A stretch of 64,000 nucleotides of DNA. Source: an uncultured Bacteroidales bacterium (lineage in GTDB: Bacteria > Bacteroidota > Bacteroidia > Bacteroidales > Muribaculaceae). The translations under genes were made by a program, and so were the position numbers. Under the pieces are notes generated by a model, which saw nothing but the letters and a program-made list of their open reading frames with translations, searched no databases and was not told the DNA's origin. Below are positions 15,766-22,639 of this stretch, piece by piece; within the stretch, counting starts at the first letter, position 1; the number at the start of each line of letters is the position of its first letter. The stretch lies in NCBI GenBank assembly GCA_902787185.1, contig CADAFP010000012.1, positions 1 through 64,000 of the forward strand, read 5' to 3'.

Positions 15766-17148
15766 TCAACGCTTGAAATTCTTCTTGTAATACTCATAGC
15801 GGTTCAGAACCTTGACCACATAGTCCACCGGCTCTGTGCCGCGGCAATAGCCGTAGTTGCACACCGAGTCGTTGTAGTACTCGGGATCCATCTCCCACAA
15901 CATCGCCTGAGCGACGTTATCTTCCCACACGCGGGGATTCAGTTCGAACTTTCTCGCGAGCGCCATCGCATCAGTCACATGGCCCGAACCGGCGTTATAG
16001 GCCGCCAGGATGAACTTGATGCGGTCACCGGCAGCCGTGCGTCCCCGCATGACGCCTTCGAGTTCCTTAAGGATCTTGGAGGCCACACGAATGCTCACCG
16101 CAGGGTCACTGAGGGAGTTCTCGGCAGCGCCATGGGCTCGCGCCGTCTTGGGCATCACCTGCATCAGTCCCCTGGCTCCCATCCACGAAGTCGCATTGGG
16201 GTCGAAGCCCGACTCCGAGTAGGCGATGGCCGCCAGCAGGCGCCAGTCCCAGCCCATATCCTTGGCATACTGCTTGAACACGTGGTCATAGGGCGAGATA
16301 CCTCCAGGGGGCGTCACCGCCACAGTGTCCACCTTGACCGAGTCGGGTTTGGGACCGCGGTTCATCTCGAAGTAATGCTTGAGCACCTGCTTGGAGTATT
16401 CGCGGGCGTTGCTGCTCGCCGCCCAGGTGTTGATGCTGTCGGCCAGCCACTGGTTTTGTCGTGACACCGCCCACGAGGAGCGTTGCTCAAAGCCCACCCT
16501 GAGGCCGATGTTGATGCTGTCATAGTAGGTAAGGTTCATCTGCGCGATGTCGCTATCCACAATAGTGTAGGAAATCTTGCGCTTCGACACCTTGGAAATC
16601 AGTTCGGTAGGCAACGCCGCTTCCCCTTCAACGGCATGGATATTGATGCCGCCGCCCACCTCGTTGTCCAGGTTGCGCAGCCGCGATTCATATTTGGAAC
16701 CTTTCTCGACATACACGTCACGCCCGATGAGTTGCGTCACGTCATAGATCATGTCCTTGCCACTGTGCTGCACCAGCACCTGATGGGTCTCATTGACCGC
16801 CCCGCAGTGCAACACACGCGTCTTGTACTCGGCAGTAACAGGAATCTCACACGCGAGCACATCGACGCGTTTCTTCTTGAGCATATCGAGCAGGTCGGGC
16901 ATGCTGCGGGCCACCTTGAAGCGCAAGGCAATGCCGCGTGAGCGGGCGAAGTCACAGATGCGGTCATAGTCATAGCCCATCGTGTCACCCTTGAGGATGA
17001 AAAAACCCGTGGGGCTGTAGAGGGTGCCCACGTTGAGGGTGTCGGGAATCTTGTGAGTCTCGACCACCTCATTGCCGCCCGAGACGCACGACTCCACGAC
17101 AAGGAGCAGCAGTGTCAATGCCAGTGTCAGGAGAGCAGAACGCCTCAT
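15766..17148 (-). CDS. mltF: MltF-like membrane-bound lytic murein transglycosylase
   Basis: 460 residues from ATG 17148. A lipoprotein-like N-terminus (MRRSALLTLALTLLLLVVESC) is followed by a periplasmic solute-binding (SBP_bac_3) domain (about 40-255) and a C-terminal SLT lysozyme-like domain (about 285-430). The catalytic ES pair is in AIAYSESGFDPNATSWMGA, followed by GLMQVMP and AAYNAGSGHV, all standard. MltF cleaves peptidoglycan glycan strands and may be tuned by muropeptide binding. Start 17148 lies 4 bases after the cdsA stop; the frame continues 8 codons upstream into cdsA. Confidence 0.9.
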   Translation of the reverse strand: MRRSALLTLALTLLLLVVESCVSGGNEVVETHKIPDTLNVGTLYSPTGFFILKGDTMGYDYDRICDFARSRGIALRFKVARSMPDLLDMLKKKRVDVLACEIPVTAEYKTRVLHCGAVNETHQVLVQHSGKDMIYDVTQLIGRDVYVEKGSKYESRLRNLDNEVGGGINIHAVEGEAALPTELISKVSKRKISYTIVDSDIAQMNLTYYDSINIGLRVGFEQRSSWAVSRQNQWLADSINTWAASSNAREYSKQVLKHYFEMNRGPKPDSVKVDTVAVTPPGGISPYDHVFKQYAKDMGWDWRLLAAIAYSESGFDPNATSWMGARGLMQVMPKTARAHGAAENSLSDPAVSIRVASKILKELEGVMRGRTAAGDRIKFILAAYNAGSGHVTDAMALARKFELNPRVWEDNVAQAMLWEMDPEYYNDSVCNYGYCRGTEPVDYVVKVLNRYEYYKKNFKR

Positions 17149-17152
17149 GCCG

Positions 17153-18001
17153 TTAACGGATACCGGGCACAATCAACAACAGGTAAATGAGCACGGCAGG
17201 AGCCACCAGCAGCAGGCTGTCGATGCGGTCCAGAACGCCGCCATGACCGGGGATGATGCTGCCCGAGTCCTTGACGCCCACCGAACGCTTGATGAGGGAT
17301 TCCACCAGGTCGCCAAAGGTGGAAAAAACGGCCACGACAACGCTCAGTCCAATCCAGGTCGCCAGGTCGGGCACCTGGAAGAACTCGTCAAACCAGTAGA
17401 AGGAAGCATAGGCGCCCGCAATGCACGCCACCACGCCGCCGATGACACCCTCCCACGACTTCTTGGGCGAGATGCGCTCAAACAGGCGGTGCTTTCCAAA
17501 CAGCATACCGAAGCAATAGGCCCCAGTGTCATACAACCAGATGAAGATGAACATGCCGAGGAGCAACCGCGGCGCGGTGATGCTCATGATACCGTTGAGC
17601 ATCGACACAGGCAGCGCCACATAACCCATCGCCAGGAACGAGCGCTCCAGGCTGCGCAGGGCATTCTGCTTGGGGCGGTAGAGCTGCACGATACAACGCA
17701 GCAACAGGTAGGAGGCAATGGGCAACAGCCACAAGGCGCGGGACTGCGACGTCGCGCCCTCATAGTGCAGGTAAAATGCCACAAACACCCCCACACCGCC
17801 GAGCATATCAATCACATTGACGAGCCAGGACTGTGTGTCCTCATTCCTCGCCATGCCTATCAGTTCGCTGATTCCCACGACAATAAACAACGGGAAGACC
17901 AGCAAGTACATGACCGGAGAGTTATCCAGCAGCAGGATAGCAGCGACAATCAGCGCGATATAGATGACGCCCGATAATACACGTTGTATCAAGTTAATCA
18001 T
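17153..18001 (-). CDS. cdsA: Phosphatidate cytidylyltransferase
   Basis: 282 residues, multi-pass membrane protein (about 7-8 helices). The CdsA signature appears near the C-terminus: LIKRSVGVKDSGSIIPGHGG, with the conserved K-D and PGHGG. It makes CDP-diacylglycerol from phosphatidate and CTP for phospholipid synthesis at the inner membrane. It is first in an operon with mltF and the DUF3332 gene. Confidence 0.93.
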   Translation of the reverse strand: MINLIQRVLSGVIYIALIVAAILLLDNSPVMYLLVFPLFIVVGISELIGMARNEDTQSWLVNVIDMLGGVGVFVAFYLHYEGATSQSRALWLLPIASYLLLRCIVQLYRPKQNALRSLERSFLAMGYVALPVSMLNGIMSITAPRLLLGMFIFIWLYDTGAYCFGMLFGKHRLFERISPKKSWEGVIGGVVACIAGAYASFYWFDEFFQVPDLATWIGLSVVVAVFSTFGDLVESLIKRSVGVKDSGSIIPGHGGVLDRIDSLLLVAPAVLIYLLLIVPGIR

Positions 18002-18024
18002 TTCGGTATCATTTATTGTTGGTG

Positions 18025-18055
18025 CAAAAATACAATTTTATCACGACATGAGCAA
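18025..18055 (-). promoter_or_regulatory. Promoter of the cdsA operon
   Basis: Minus strand: TTG (18053-18055), 20 bp, TATTTTTG (18025-18032). Confidence 0.7.
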
Positions 18056-18117
18056 CAGTAAACCGAAAAAGAGGTTTGAATCAACCAAATAGAGTGGGAA
18101 CAGCCAGGCCATTAGCC

Positions 18118-18230
18118 AAGCAAGCCCCCAAGTCTGCCGGGGCATTGACCAGACAAAGCCCCCAGAGCGGCCGGGGCATTGACGAGACAAAGCCCCCTGC
18201 CGTGGTGGCAAGAAGGCTTTGTTTTGTTTT
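18118..18230. repeat. 34-bp tandem repeat and terminator-like hairpin
   Basis: GCCGGGGCATTGAC-[CG]-AGACAAAGCCCCC occurs at 18136-18163 and again at 18170-18197, offset 34 bp, with a partial unit before them. Each unit can fold through GGGGC/GCCCC. The end (CAAAGCC...GGCTTTGTTTTGTTTT, 18188-18230) resembles a terminator. No gene is recognised here. Confidence 0.6.
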
Positions 18231-18257
18231 CTTCAACCGATTGGGATGCGAGTTCTG

Positions 18258-18410
18258 TCAATTCAAAATCATCGATTCCAATCCTTTTGGCAAATCTGCG
18301 TTATAGCTATAGGCCCGGGCGAACTGCTTGATAAGGCTAATGGTTGACTTCTTCGGACCAGTGACTGGTGCCATAACGTCTTTAATTTTTTCAGTGTTAG
18401 TAGTAGTCAT
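18258..18410 (-). CDS. Small conserved-looking protein of 50 residues
   Basis: An uninterrupted frame begins ATG 18410 and reads MTTTNTEKIKDVMAPVTGPK, then KSTISLIKQFARAYSYNADL and a short hydrophobic end. It looks like a real protein: balanced composition, amphipathic helix, poly-Thr start typical of Bacteroidales small proteins. I recall similar small hypothetical proteins in Bacteroidales but cannot name a family. Upstream is AT-rich; the -7 element is not clear. Confidence 0.65.
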   Translation of the reverse strand: MTTTNTEKIKDVMAPVTGPKKSTISLIKQFARAYSYNADLPKGLESMILN

Positions 18411-18545
18411 TTTGTGCATAGGCAAACCAGTTTTAAAATCATTTCAACATTATAACGCACGATTATAGCCTAATATTATATTCGGGAGATAAATTAAGGT
18501 TTTTTTTGAAAAACGGGCTTTGCTGTAATACAATGAAAAGACAGT

Positions 18546-18572
18546 GATGGCGCGAAACAGTTCCGCGCCATC
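18546..18572 (-). terminator. Terminator-like hairpin after the winged-helix gene
   Basis: GATGGCGCG and CGCGCCATC flank a 9-base loop downstream of the 18641 minus-strand gene. Confidence 0.65.
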
Positions 18573-18640
18573 GCTGCTATTAATCAGAGAGGAAATGGTT
18601 TCCTTTAAAAAAATCTCGTAAAAATGGTTGTTGGAGTTGA

Positions 18641-18844
18641 TTAGTTCAAAGCTACCTCTACGTCATCCTTACCCTCGATGAAGTTGAGCTTGCCTTCCTT
18701 GGCGAGCCAACCCAGAGCACAATGCATTTCGTTCACTTTCAGCTTAGTAGCCTTACGCAAATCCTTGAGATTGAGAGCCTTCTGTGCATCGTTAAGGGCG
18801 TTCCACACGAGACCAGCCCAAGTTCCAATGTTTTCAGTGTTCAT
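18641..18844 (-). CDS. Winged helix-turn-helix protein (DUF2582 type)
   Basis: 67 residues from ATG 18844 (MNTENIGTWAGLVWNALND). The whole chain is a small winged helix: ALNLKDLRKATKLKVNEMHCALGWLAKEGKLNFIEGKDDVEVALN. This matches the DUF2582 family of tiny winged-helix proteins common in Bacteroidetes. It is likely nucleic-acid binding, target unknown. A consensus promoter lies about 58 bases upstream and a hairpin follows the stop, so it is monocistronic. The nine codons upstream of 18844 are not expected to be used. Confidence 0.85.
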   Translation of the reverse strand: MNTENIGTWAGLVWNALNDAQKALNLKDLRKATKLKVNEMHCALGWLAKEGKLNFIEGKDDVEVALN

Positions 18845-18901
18845 AAAAAAAACCTTTAATAAAACAATCAATAATTAATTTTTTCTCTAAAAAATTCGCG
18901 G

Positions 18902-18932
18902 CAAAGGTAGTGATTTTTTAAAAACTGCCCAA
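18902..18932 (-). promoter_or_regulatory. Promoter of the winged-helix gene
   Basis: Minus strand: TTG (18930-18932), 20 bp, TACCTTTG (18902-18909). Confidence 0.8.
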
Positions 18933-19042
18933 AAAATCATGCAAAAAGTCACAAAAATGCCCCAAAAAGGTCATGCAATCCGTTGCATATTGAGCATTTT
19001 GATATCAGGCGTTCGCGTTCAGATGCACCTGCCATCGGGGCA

Positions 19043-19921
19043 CTACAGGGTGCCGCCCAAGAGGCGGTACAGGTCGAGGGCCTGGGCAAAGTCGGTGCGC
19101 TGCCCGTCGGTGAGCATCTTGACGTGGTTGATGCCACGTCGGCTCATCAGTTTGAGCGCTATCCAGTTGCTGTGGGCCAGGGCATAGACCAAATCGCGAT
19201 AGGCGGGCTGCAAGACGTCGTCGCTCATCTCCCAGAAGAGTTGGTCATCCCTGCTGCCGCTGGAATGATTGGTGGGATAGAACGGGTAGTCAAAGCCGTC
19301 GATGGTGAACACCAGCTGGTCAAAGTCCAGCGGGTCGTCGGCATAATACTGCACCCTGAGGCGCAGGGGGCCCGGCAGGCTGTCCTCACTGATGGAGAAC
19401 GTGAAATAGACCTCGTTGCTCAAGGTGTCGCGGGAGACGTACTTGGAAAAGCAGTCGCCTGTCTCATCGACGGTGAAACCGGGCATCAGCTGGTCGATGG
19501 TGGCGGTGATGGGCAGGTCGCGCCAGGTCATGCGCCTGTAGCCGTATTCCTTGATGCTGTAGTCTGTCGCAAGCAGGGCGTCGAGCGCAGCCTGCTCCTC
19601 GGGCGTCTTGGAAGTCTTCAGGCGACGTCCCTCGACGGCCAAGCTGTCCATCACAGCGGCGGGGGGCAAGTCAACGGTGCCCCACAGCTCGTCGCTGGTG
19701 TCCCAGGGGTCGGCCTTTTCCTCGGCCTTGCGCGACATCTGCTCCTGGAGCTTTTTTATCGCCTTGAGGCGTTCGCGTTCGGGGTGCAGGCGTCGTATGC
19801 CCCGCTGCATGCTGGGGTCCTTGTCGTCATCGTCACGCGTCGTGCTCGCCATCCCGACGGGAGCGGCAAGCAGGGCGATGAGCAGCAGCAATATGATTCT
19901 CGTTAATCTCATCTGTTTCAT
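19043..19921 (-). CDS. Exported protein of unknown function
   Basis: 292 residues from ATG 19921 (MKQMRLTRIILLLLIALLAAPVGMAS), a good signal peptide. After an acidic DDDDKD patch and a charged helical stretch (about 40-75), the rest is beta-rich with WDTSDELWGTVDLP, MTWRDLPITATI and VVFTIDGFDYPF-like segments. I recognise no family. It lies 52 bases downstream of cinA on the same strand and is probably cotranscribed. Residues 11 codons upstream of 19921 are open but do not form a signal peptide. Confidence 0.7.
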   Translation of the reverse strand: MKQMRLTRIILLLLIALLAAPVGMASTTRDDDDKDPSMQRGIRRLHPERERLKAIKKLQEQMSRKAEEKADPWDTSDELWGTVDLPPAAVMDSLAVEGRRLKTSKTPEEQAALDALLATDYSIKEYGYRRMTWRDLPITATIDQLMPGFTVDETGDCFSKYVSRDTLSNEVYFTFSISEDSLPGPLRLRVQYYADDPLDFDQLVFTIDGFDYPFYPTNHSSGSRDDQLFWEMSDDVLQPAYRDLVYALAHSNWIALKLMSRRGINHVKMLTDGQRTDFAQALDLYRLLGGTL

Positions 19922-19973
19922 AGTAGCCATAGAAACTATAGTGGCTATAGCCAATTTTCAGGGCTATCGCCGT

Positions 19974-21209
19974 TTACAGCAGGGAGAGCAACAACAGCTG
20001 TGCCTCGAGGGTGGCGCGGGTGATGACACGGTCGCGGTCGCCGGGCAATTGCTTGACCTGGGAGACGAGCATGTCGCCGCACTTGGCAGCCATCCACACG
20101 GTGCCGACGGGCTTGGTGGGCGTGCCGCCGCCGGGGCCGGCAATGCCGCTCGTGGCGATGGCGCAGTCGGTACCCAGGGCACGGCAGGCGCCCTCTGCCA
20201 TCTGCCTCACGACGGGTTCGCTCACCACGCCGTGGTCGATGATGTCTTGCCCGTTGACGCCCAACAGGGAGATTTTCACCTCGTTGGCATAGCTCACCAC
20301 AGCGCCCTTGAAATAGTCGCTGCTGCCGGCGATGCTCGTGATCTGGTGGGCAATGTTGCCGCCGGTGCAACTCTCGGCGGTGGCAAGGGTGAGGCCGCGT
20401 TCACGCAGGCGTTCGCCCAGGATTTCGGGCAGCCGCTTGTCGCCGTCGGCAATGATGTGGCCGCCTAACAGCTCGTGCAGCTGCCGCGACAGGCGCTCCA
20501 TGTCGTCATTGATCTGGCGGGTGTCGGTCGAGGAGCCTGTCAGGCGCAGGCGGATGATGCCGCCCTCGGGCAGATAGGCCAAGTGGATGCCGTGAGGCAG
20601 CTGGCGCTCAAACTCGTCGAGTTGCATCGCCAACGCCGACTCGATGATGCCTGTGACGACAAAGGTGCGGAACTCGATGTCCTCACCGTCGTTGAAGCGG
20701 GCCAGCAGCTGCGGAATGACTGCACGTTCCATCATGCCCTGCAGCTCGAAGGGCACGCCGGGCATGCTCACCAGCACCTTGCCGTCGCGCTCAAACCACA
20801 TCAATGGCGCCGTTCCCACCTCGTTCTGGATGACGCGGCACGACGAGGGCACCATCGCCTGCAGGCGGGTGTACTCGTTGAGCTTGAGGTGGCGGCGTTC
20901 CATCACCTCGCGCACGTTGCGCTCCACATCCTTGTCGAGCACCATCTCACCGCCGAAGTAGCGGCACAGGGTGGGCTTGGTGATGTCGTCCTTGGTGGGG
21001 CCCAGGCCGCCCGTCATCAGCACGACGTCGGTTTGGGCAAAAGCGCGGTCGATGGCCAGCTCAATCTGACGGGCATCGTCGGGCACGACCTGGACGGTGT
21101 TCACGTCCCAGCCGCGCGGCGTCATGTGCCGCGCTATCCAGCCCGAATTAGTGTCTGTGACCTGCCCGATGAGCAACTCATCGCCGATGGCAATAATGCT
21201 GTATTTCAT
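19974..21209 (-). CDS. cinA: CinA family protein (NMN amidohydrolase-like)
   Basis: 411 residues. The N-terminal MoCF-like domain begins MKYSIIAIGDELLIGQVTDTN and has LMTGGLGPTKDDITK; the C-terminal CinA domain has TAESCTGGNIAHQITSIAGSS and IATSGIAGPGGGTPTKPVGTVW. The C-terminal domain is related to PncC, which deamidates nicotinamide mononucleotide in pyridine nucleotide recycling. The length is that of full two-domain CinA. The gene starts at the edge of a heptamer repeat locus. Confidence 0.92.
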   Translation of the reverse strand: MKYSIIAIGDELLIGQVTDTNSGWIARHMTPRGWDVNTVQVVPDDARQIELAIDRAFAQTDVVLMTGGLGPTKDDITKPTLCRYFGGEMVLDKDVERNVREVMERRHLKLNEYTRLQAMVPSSCRVIQNEVGTAPLMWFERDGKVLVSMPGVPFELQGMMERAVIPQLLARFNDGEDIEFRTFVVTGIIESALAMQLDEFERQLPHGIHLAYLPEGGIIRLRLTGSSTDTRQINDDMERLSRQLHELLGGHIIADGDKRLPEILGERLRERGLTLATAESCTGGNIAHQITSIAGSSDYFKGAVVSYANEVKISLLGVNGQDIIDHGVVSEPVVRQMAEGACRALGTDCAIATSGIAGPGGGTPTKPVGTVWMAAKCGDMLVSQVKQLPGDRDRVITRATLEAQLLLLSLL

Positions 21210-21412
21210 TTTAGTCCTTAGTTTTGTTTTAGTTTTTAGTCCTTAGTCCATTTTAGTTTCTAGTCCTTAGTCCCTAGTCCTTAGTTGGCATCCGCGCTCT
21301 AATGCCTAGTCCATTTTAGTTTCTAGTCCCTAGTCCTTAGTCCTTAGTTGGCATCCGCGCCCTAACACCTAAAGCCTAATGCCTAAAGCCTAGTTTCTAG
21401 TTAACTGTTCAC
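21210..21412. repeat. Longest heptamer repeat locus
   Basis: About 200 bp between cinA and the lipoprotein gene consists of CTAGTCC, TTAGTCC, TTTCTAG and CTAAAGC/CTAACAC units. A block of about 60 bp containing AGTTGGCATCCGCGC occurs twice (around 21247-21299 and 21307-21361). Confidence 0.85.
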
Positions 21413-22012
21413 TTATTTTATTTCCTTTGCGGGCCAGCCGTAGTCCTGATAGAACTTGACGGGCAGTTTGTTGGCTTTCACATAGTCGGCGATTGAAGCG
21501 GCACGGGCTTTCTCGCGGTAATTCTCATCGCTGTTGGCGGCATGGAAGGCGTCATAGTATTCGCCAAAGATGCGCTTGGCGCTCTCCAGATTGCCGTGTC
21601 CGTCCTCGACCTGCTCAAACGAAACGACCTGGTATTCGCCGTTGTCATTCTTCTTGATCAACATCTTGCCGGGATGGTTACCGCCCGAGACACACTTCAG
21701 GGTATCACCTGCCACCTTGTAGTTGAACACCCAGTAGTCGCCCCACATGAACACGCTGTCGGCCTTCATCCCGTCAGAACACGTCATCGCAATCACGGGA
21801 ATGCACATCTCGCCCGGGGCATATTGTGCCCCAATCGAATCAACCAGATAGTTGTTTATCGCATTGATGATTACGTCACCCTGCTGGGCGGCCTCGGCAG
21901 CCACAGTATCCTCAGCAGCCTTGTCGGCATTAGCATTCCCATTGCAGGAAGTCAAGCAACCAACGCCGCAAAACAGGATGGCGGCCATCATCCATAATCT
22001 CATCTGTTTCAT
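21413..22012 (-). CDS. Lipoprotein of unknown function
   Basis: 199 residues. Signal sequence MKQMRLWMMAAILFCGVGCL with lipobox LTSC (Cys23), then an Asn/Ala linker and a domain with DVIINAINNYLVDSIGAQYAPGEM, VFMWGDYWVFNYKV and LKCVSGGNHPGKM. No family recognised. The end (VKFYQDYGWPAKEIK) is conserved-looking. It shares the first six residues with the exported protein at 19921. Its -7 element TACCTTTG (22043-22050) lies in the arm of a repeat element. Confidence 0.72.
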   Translation of the reverse strand: MKQMRLWMMAAILFCGVGCLTSCNGNANADKAAEDTVAAEAAQQGDVIINAINNYLVDSIGAQYAPGEMCIPVIAMTCSDGMKADSVFMWGDYWVFNYKVAGDTLKCVSGGNHPGKMLIKKNDNGEYQVVSFEQVEDGHGNLESAKRIFGEYYDAFHAANSDENYREKARAASIADYVKANKLPVKFYQDYGWPAKEIK

Positions 22013-22046
22013 ATCTCTCTCATTTAAAAATCAATCATGCTGCAAA

Positions 22047-22112
22047 GGTAGTGCAAGCCGAGCGGAGAATAAAAAGAATTCATTCTTTTTTTATCCCGAG
22101 GCGCAGCCTACC
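22047..22112. repeat. Inverted repeat element A
   Basis: GGTAGTGCAAGCCGA opens and GAGGCGCAGCCTACC closes the element; inside, AATAAAAAGAAT and ATTCTTTTTTTAT pair. The left arm on the minus strand contains the TACCTTTG promoter element of the lipoprotein gene. Confidence 0.7.
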
Positions 22113-22135
22113 TTGCCCGACCAACGGGAGGGAAC

Positions 22136-22260
22136 GGTAGTGCAAGCCGAACACAAAAGCAAATTTTGTGCAAGCCGAAAGCCATGAAAGCTTGTTTTCA
22201 ATGGCTGAGGCGCAGCCAAAATTATACAAATTTATTTGTTTTGTTGAGGCGCAGCCTACC
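22136..22260. repeat. Nested inverted repeat element B
   Basis: It has the same outer arms as element A. Inside are a second GCAAGCCGA and a second GAGGCGCAGCC, so two elements appear nested. AAGCCAT and ATGGCT form the inner hairpin. Confidence 0.7.
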
Positions 22261-22440
22261 TTCGCCGCAGCCCGCCTTTTTGCCGTTGGGCAAACGTGCA
22301 TCTCATACGCTAAAATGCAACTTGACCGTTCGCCAAGTTATCGTGCTAACCTGCTGACTGTGAACATCACCCTTTCACATCGCCTTTTCATGAAAGGTGC
22401 GGGGGAAATGTTAAAAGTGATTAACGGCTCTTTGGCCACA

Positions 22441-22500
22441 CTCCACGGGCAAAGTTACCACAACCACATCCCCCGGTCAACAACAAAATGCAAAATCCAG
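22441..22500. repeat. Left copy of the 60-bp element outside the I-C locus
   Basis: Aligned without gaps to 36340-36399, 52 of 60 bases agree by hand count. Shared runs include CCCCGGTCAAC (with C/G after) and ACAAAATGCAAAATCCA. The two copies are in the same orientation and bracket the whole CRISPR-cas locus. Confidence 0.75.
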
Positions 22501-22597
22501 CGATTATCTTCAACAAACAACCCTAACAATAAAAAAAATAACAGATCAATCTGATTTTTCTGATGGCATCCGCACCCGTCCTCATTTCCATCCAAAT

Positions 22598-22637
22598 GAG
22601 GCCTTTAGACCAGCGACCGATAACGGTCGCAGGCCTC
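22598..22637. terminator. Two-part hairpin at the trailer end of the array
   Basis: GAGGCCT (22598-22604) pairs with AGGCCTC (22631-22637), enclosing GCGACCG-ATAA-CGGTCGC (22613-22630). It ends 2 bases from the last repeat. On the minus strand, the transcribed strand of the array, it could stop the crRNA precursor, but no T-run follows. Confidence 0.5.
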
Positions 22638-22639
22638 GT

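Larger units (their letters stand above)
22013..22639. other. Intergenic region between lipoprotein gene and CRISPR trailer
   Basis: No protein gene: open frames at 22080-22301 (minus) and 22166-22554 (plus) run through palindromic repeats. It holds the nested inverted repeats (22047-22260), the left copy of the 60-bp element (22441-22500) and the trailer hairpin (22598-22637). GATGGCATCCGC at 22562-22573 is the core motif of the heptamer loci, here without heptamers. Confidence 0.6.

Noticed and set aside
16749-17977. Frames antisense to mltF and cdsA
   Set aside because: Shadow frames; both sense proteins have full family signatures.
18076-18306. 76-codon plus-strand frame
   Set aside because: Lies across the 34-bp tandem repeat and antisense to the 50-residue gene.
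22166-22554. 128-codon plus-strand frame upstream of the array
   Set aside because: Made of inverted repeats and the 60-bp element.
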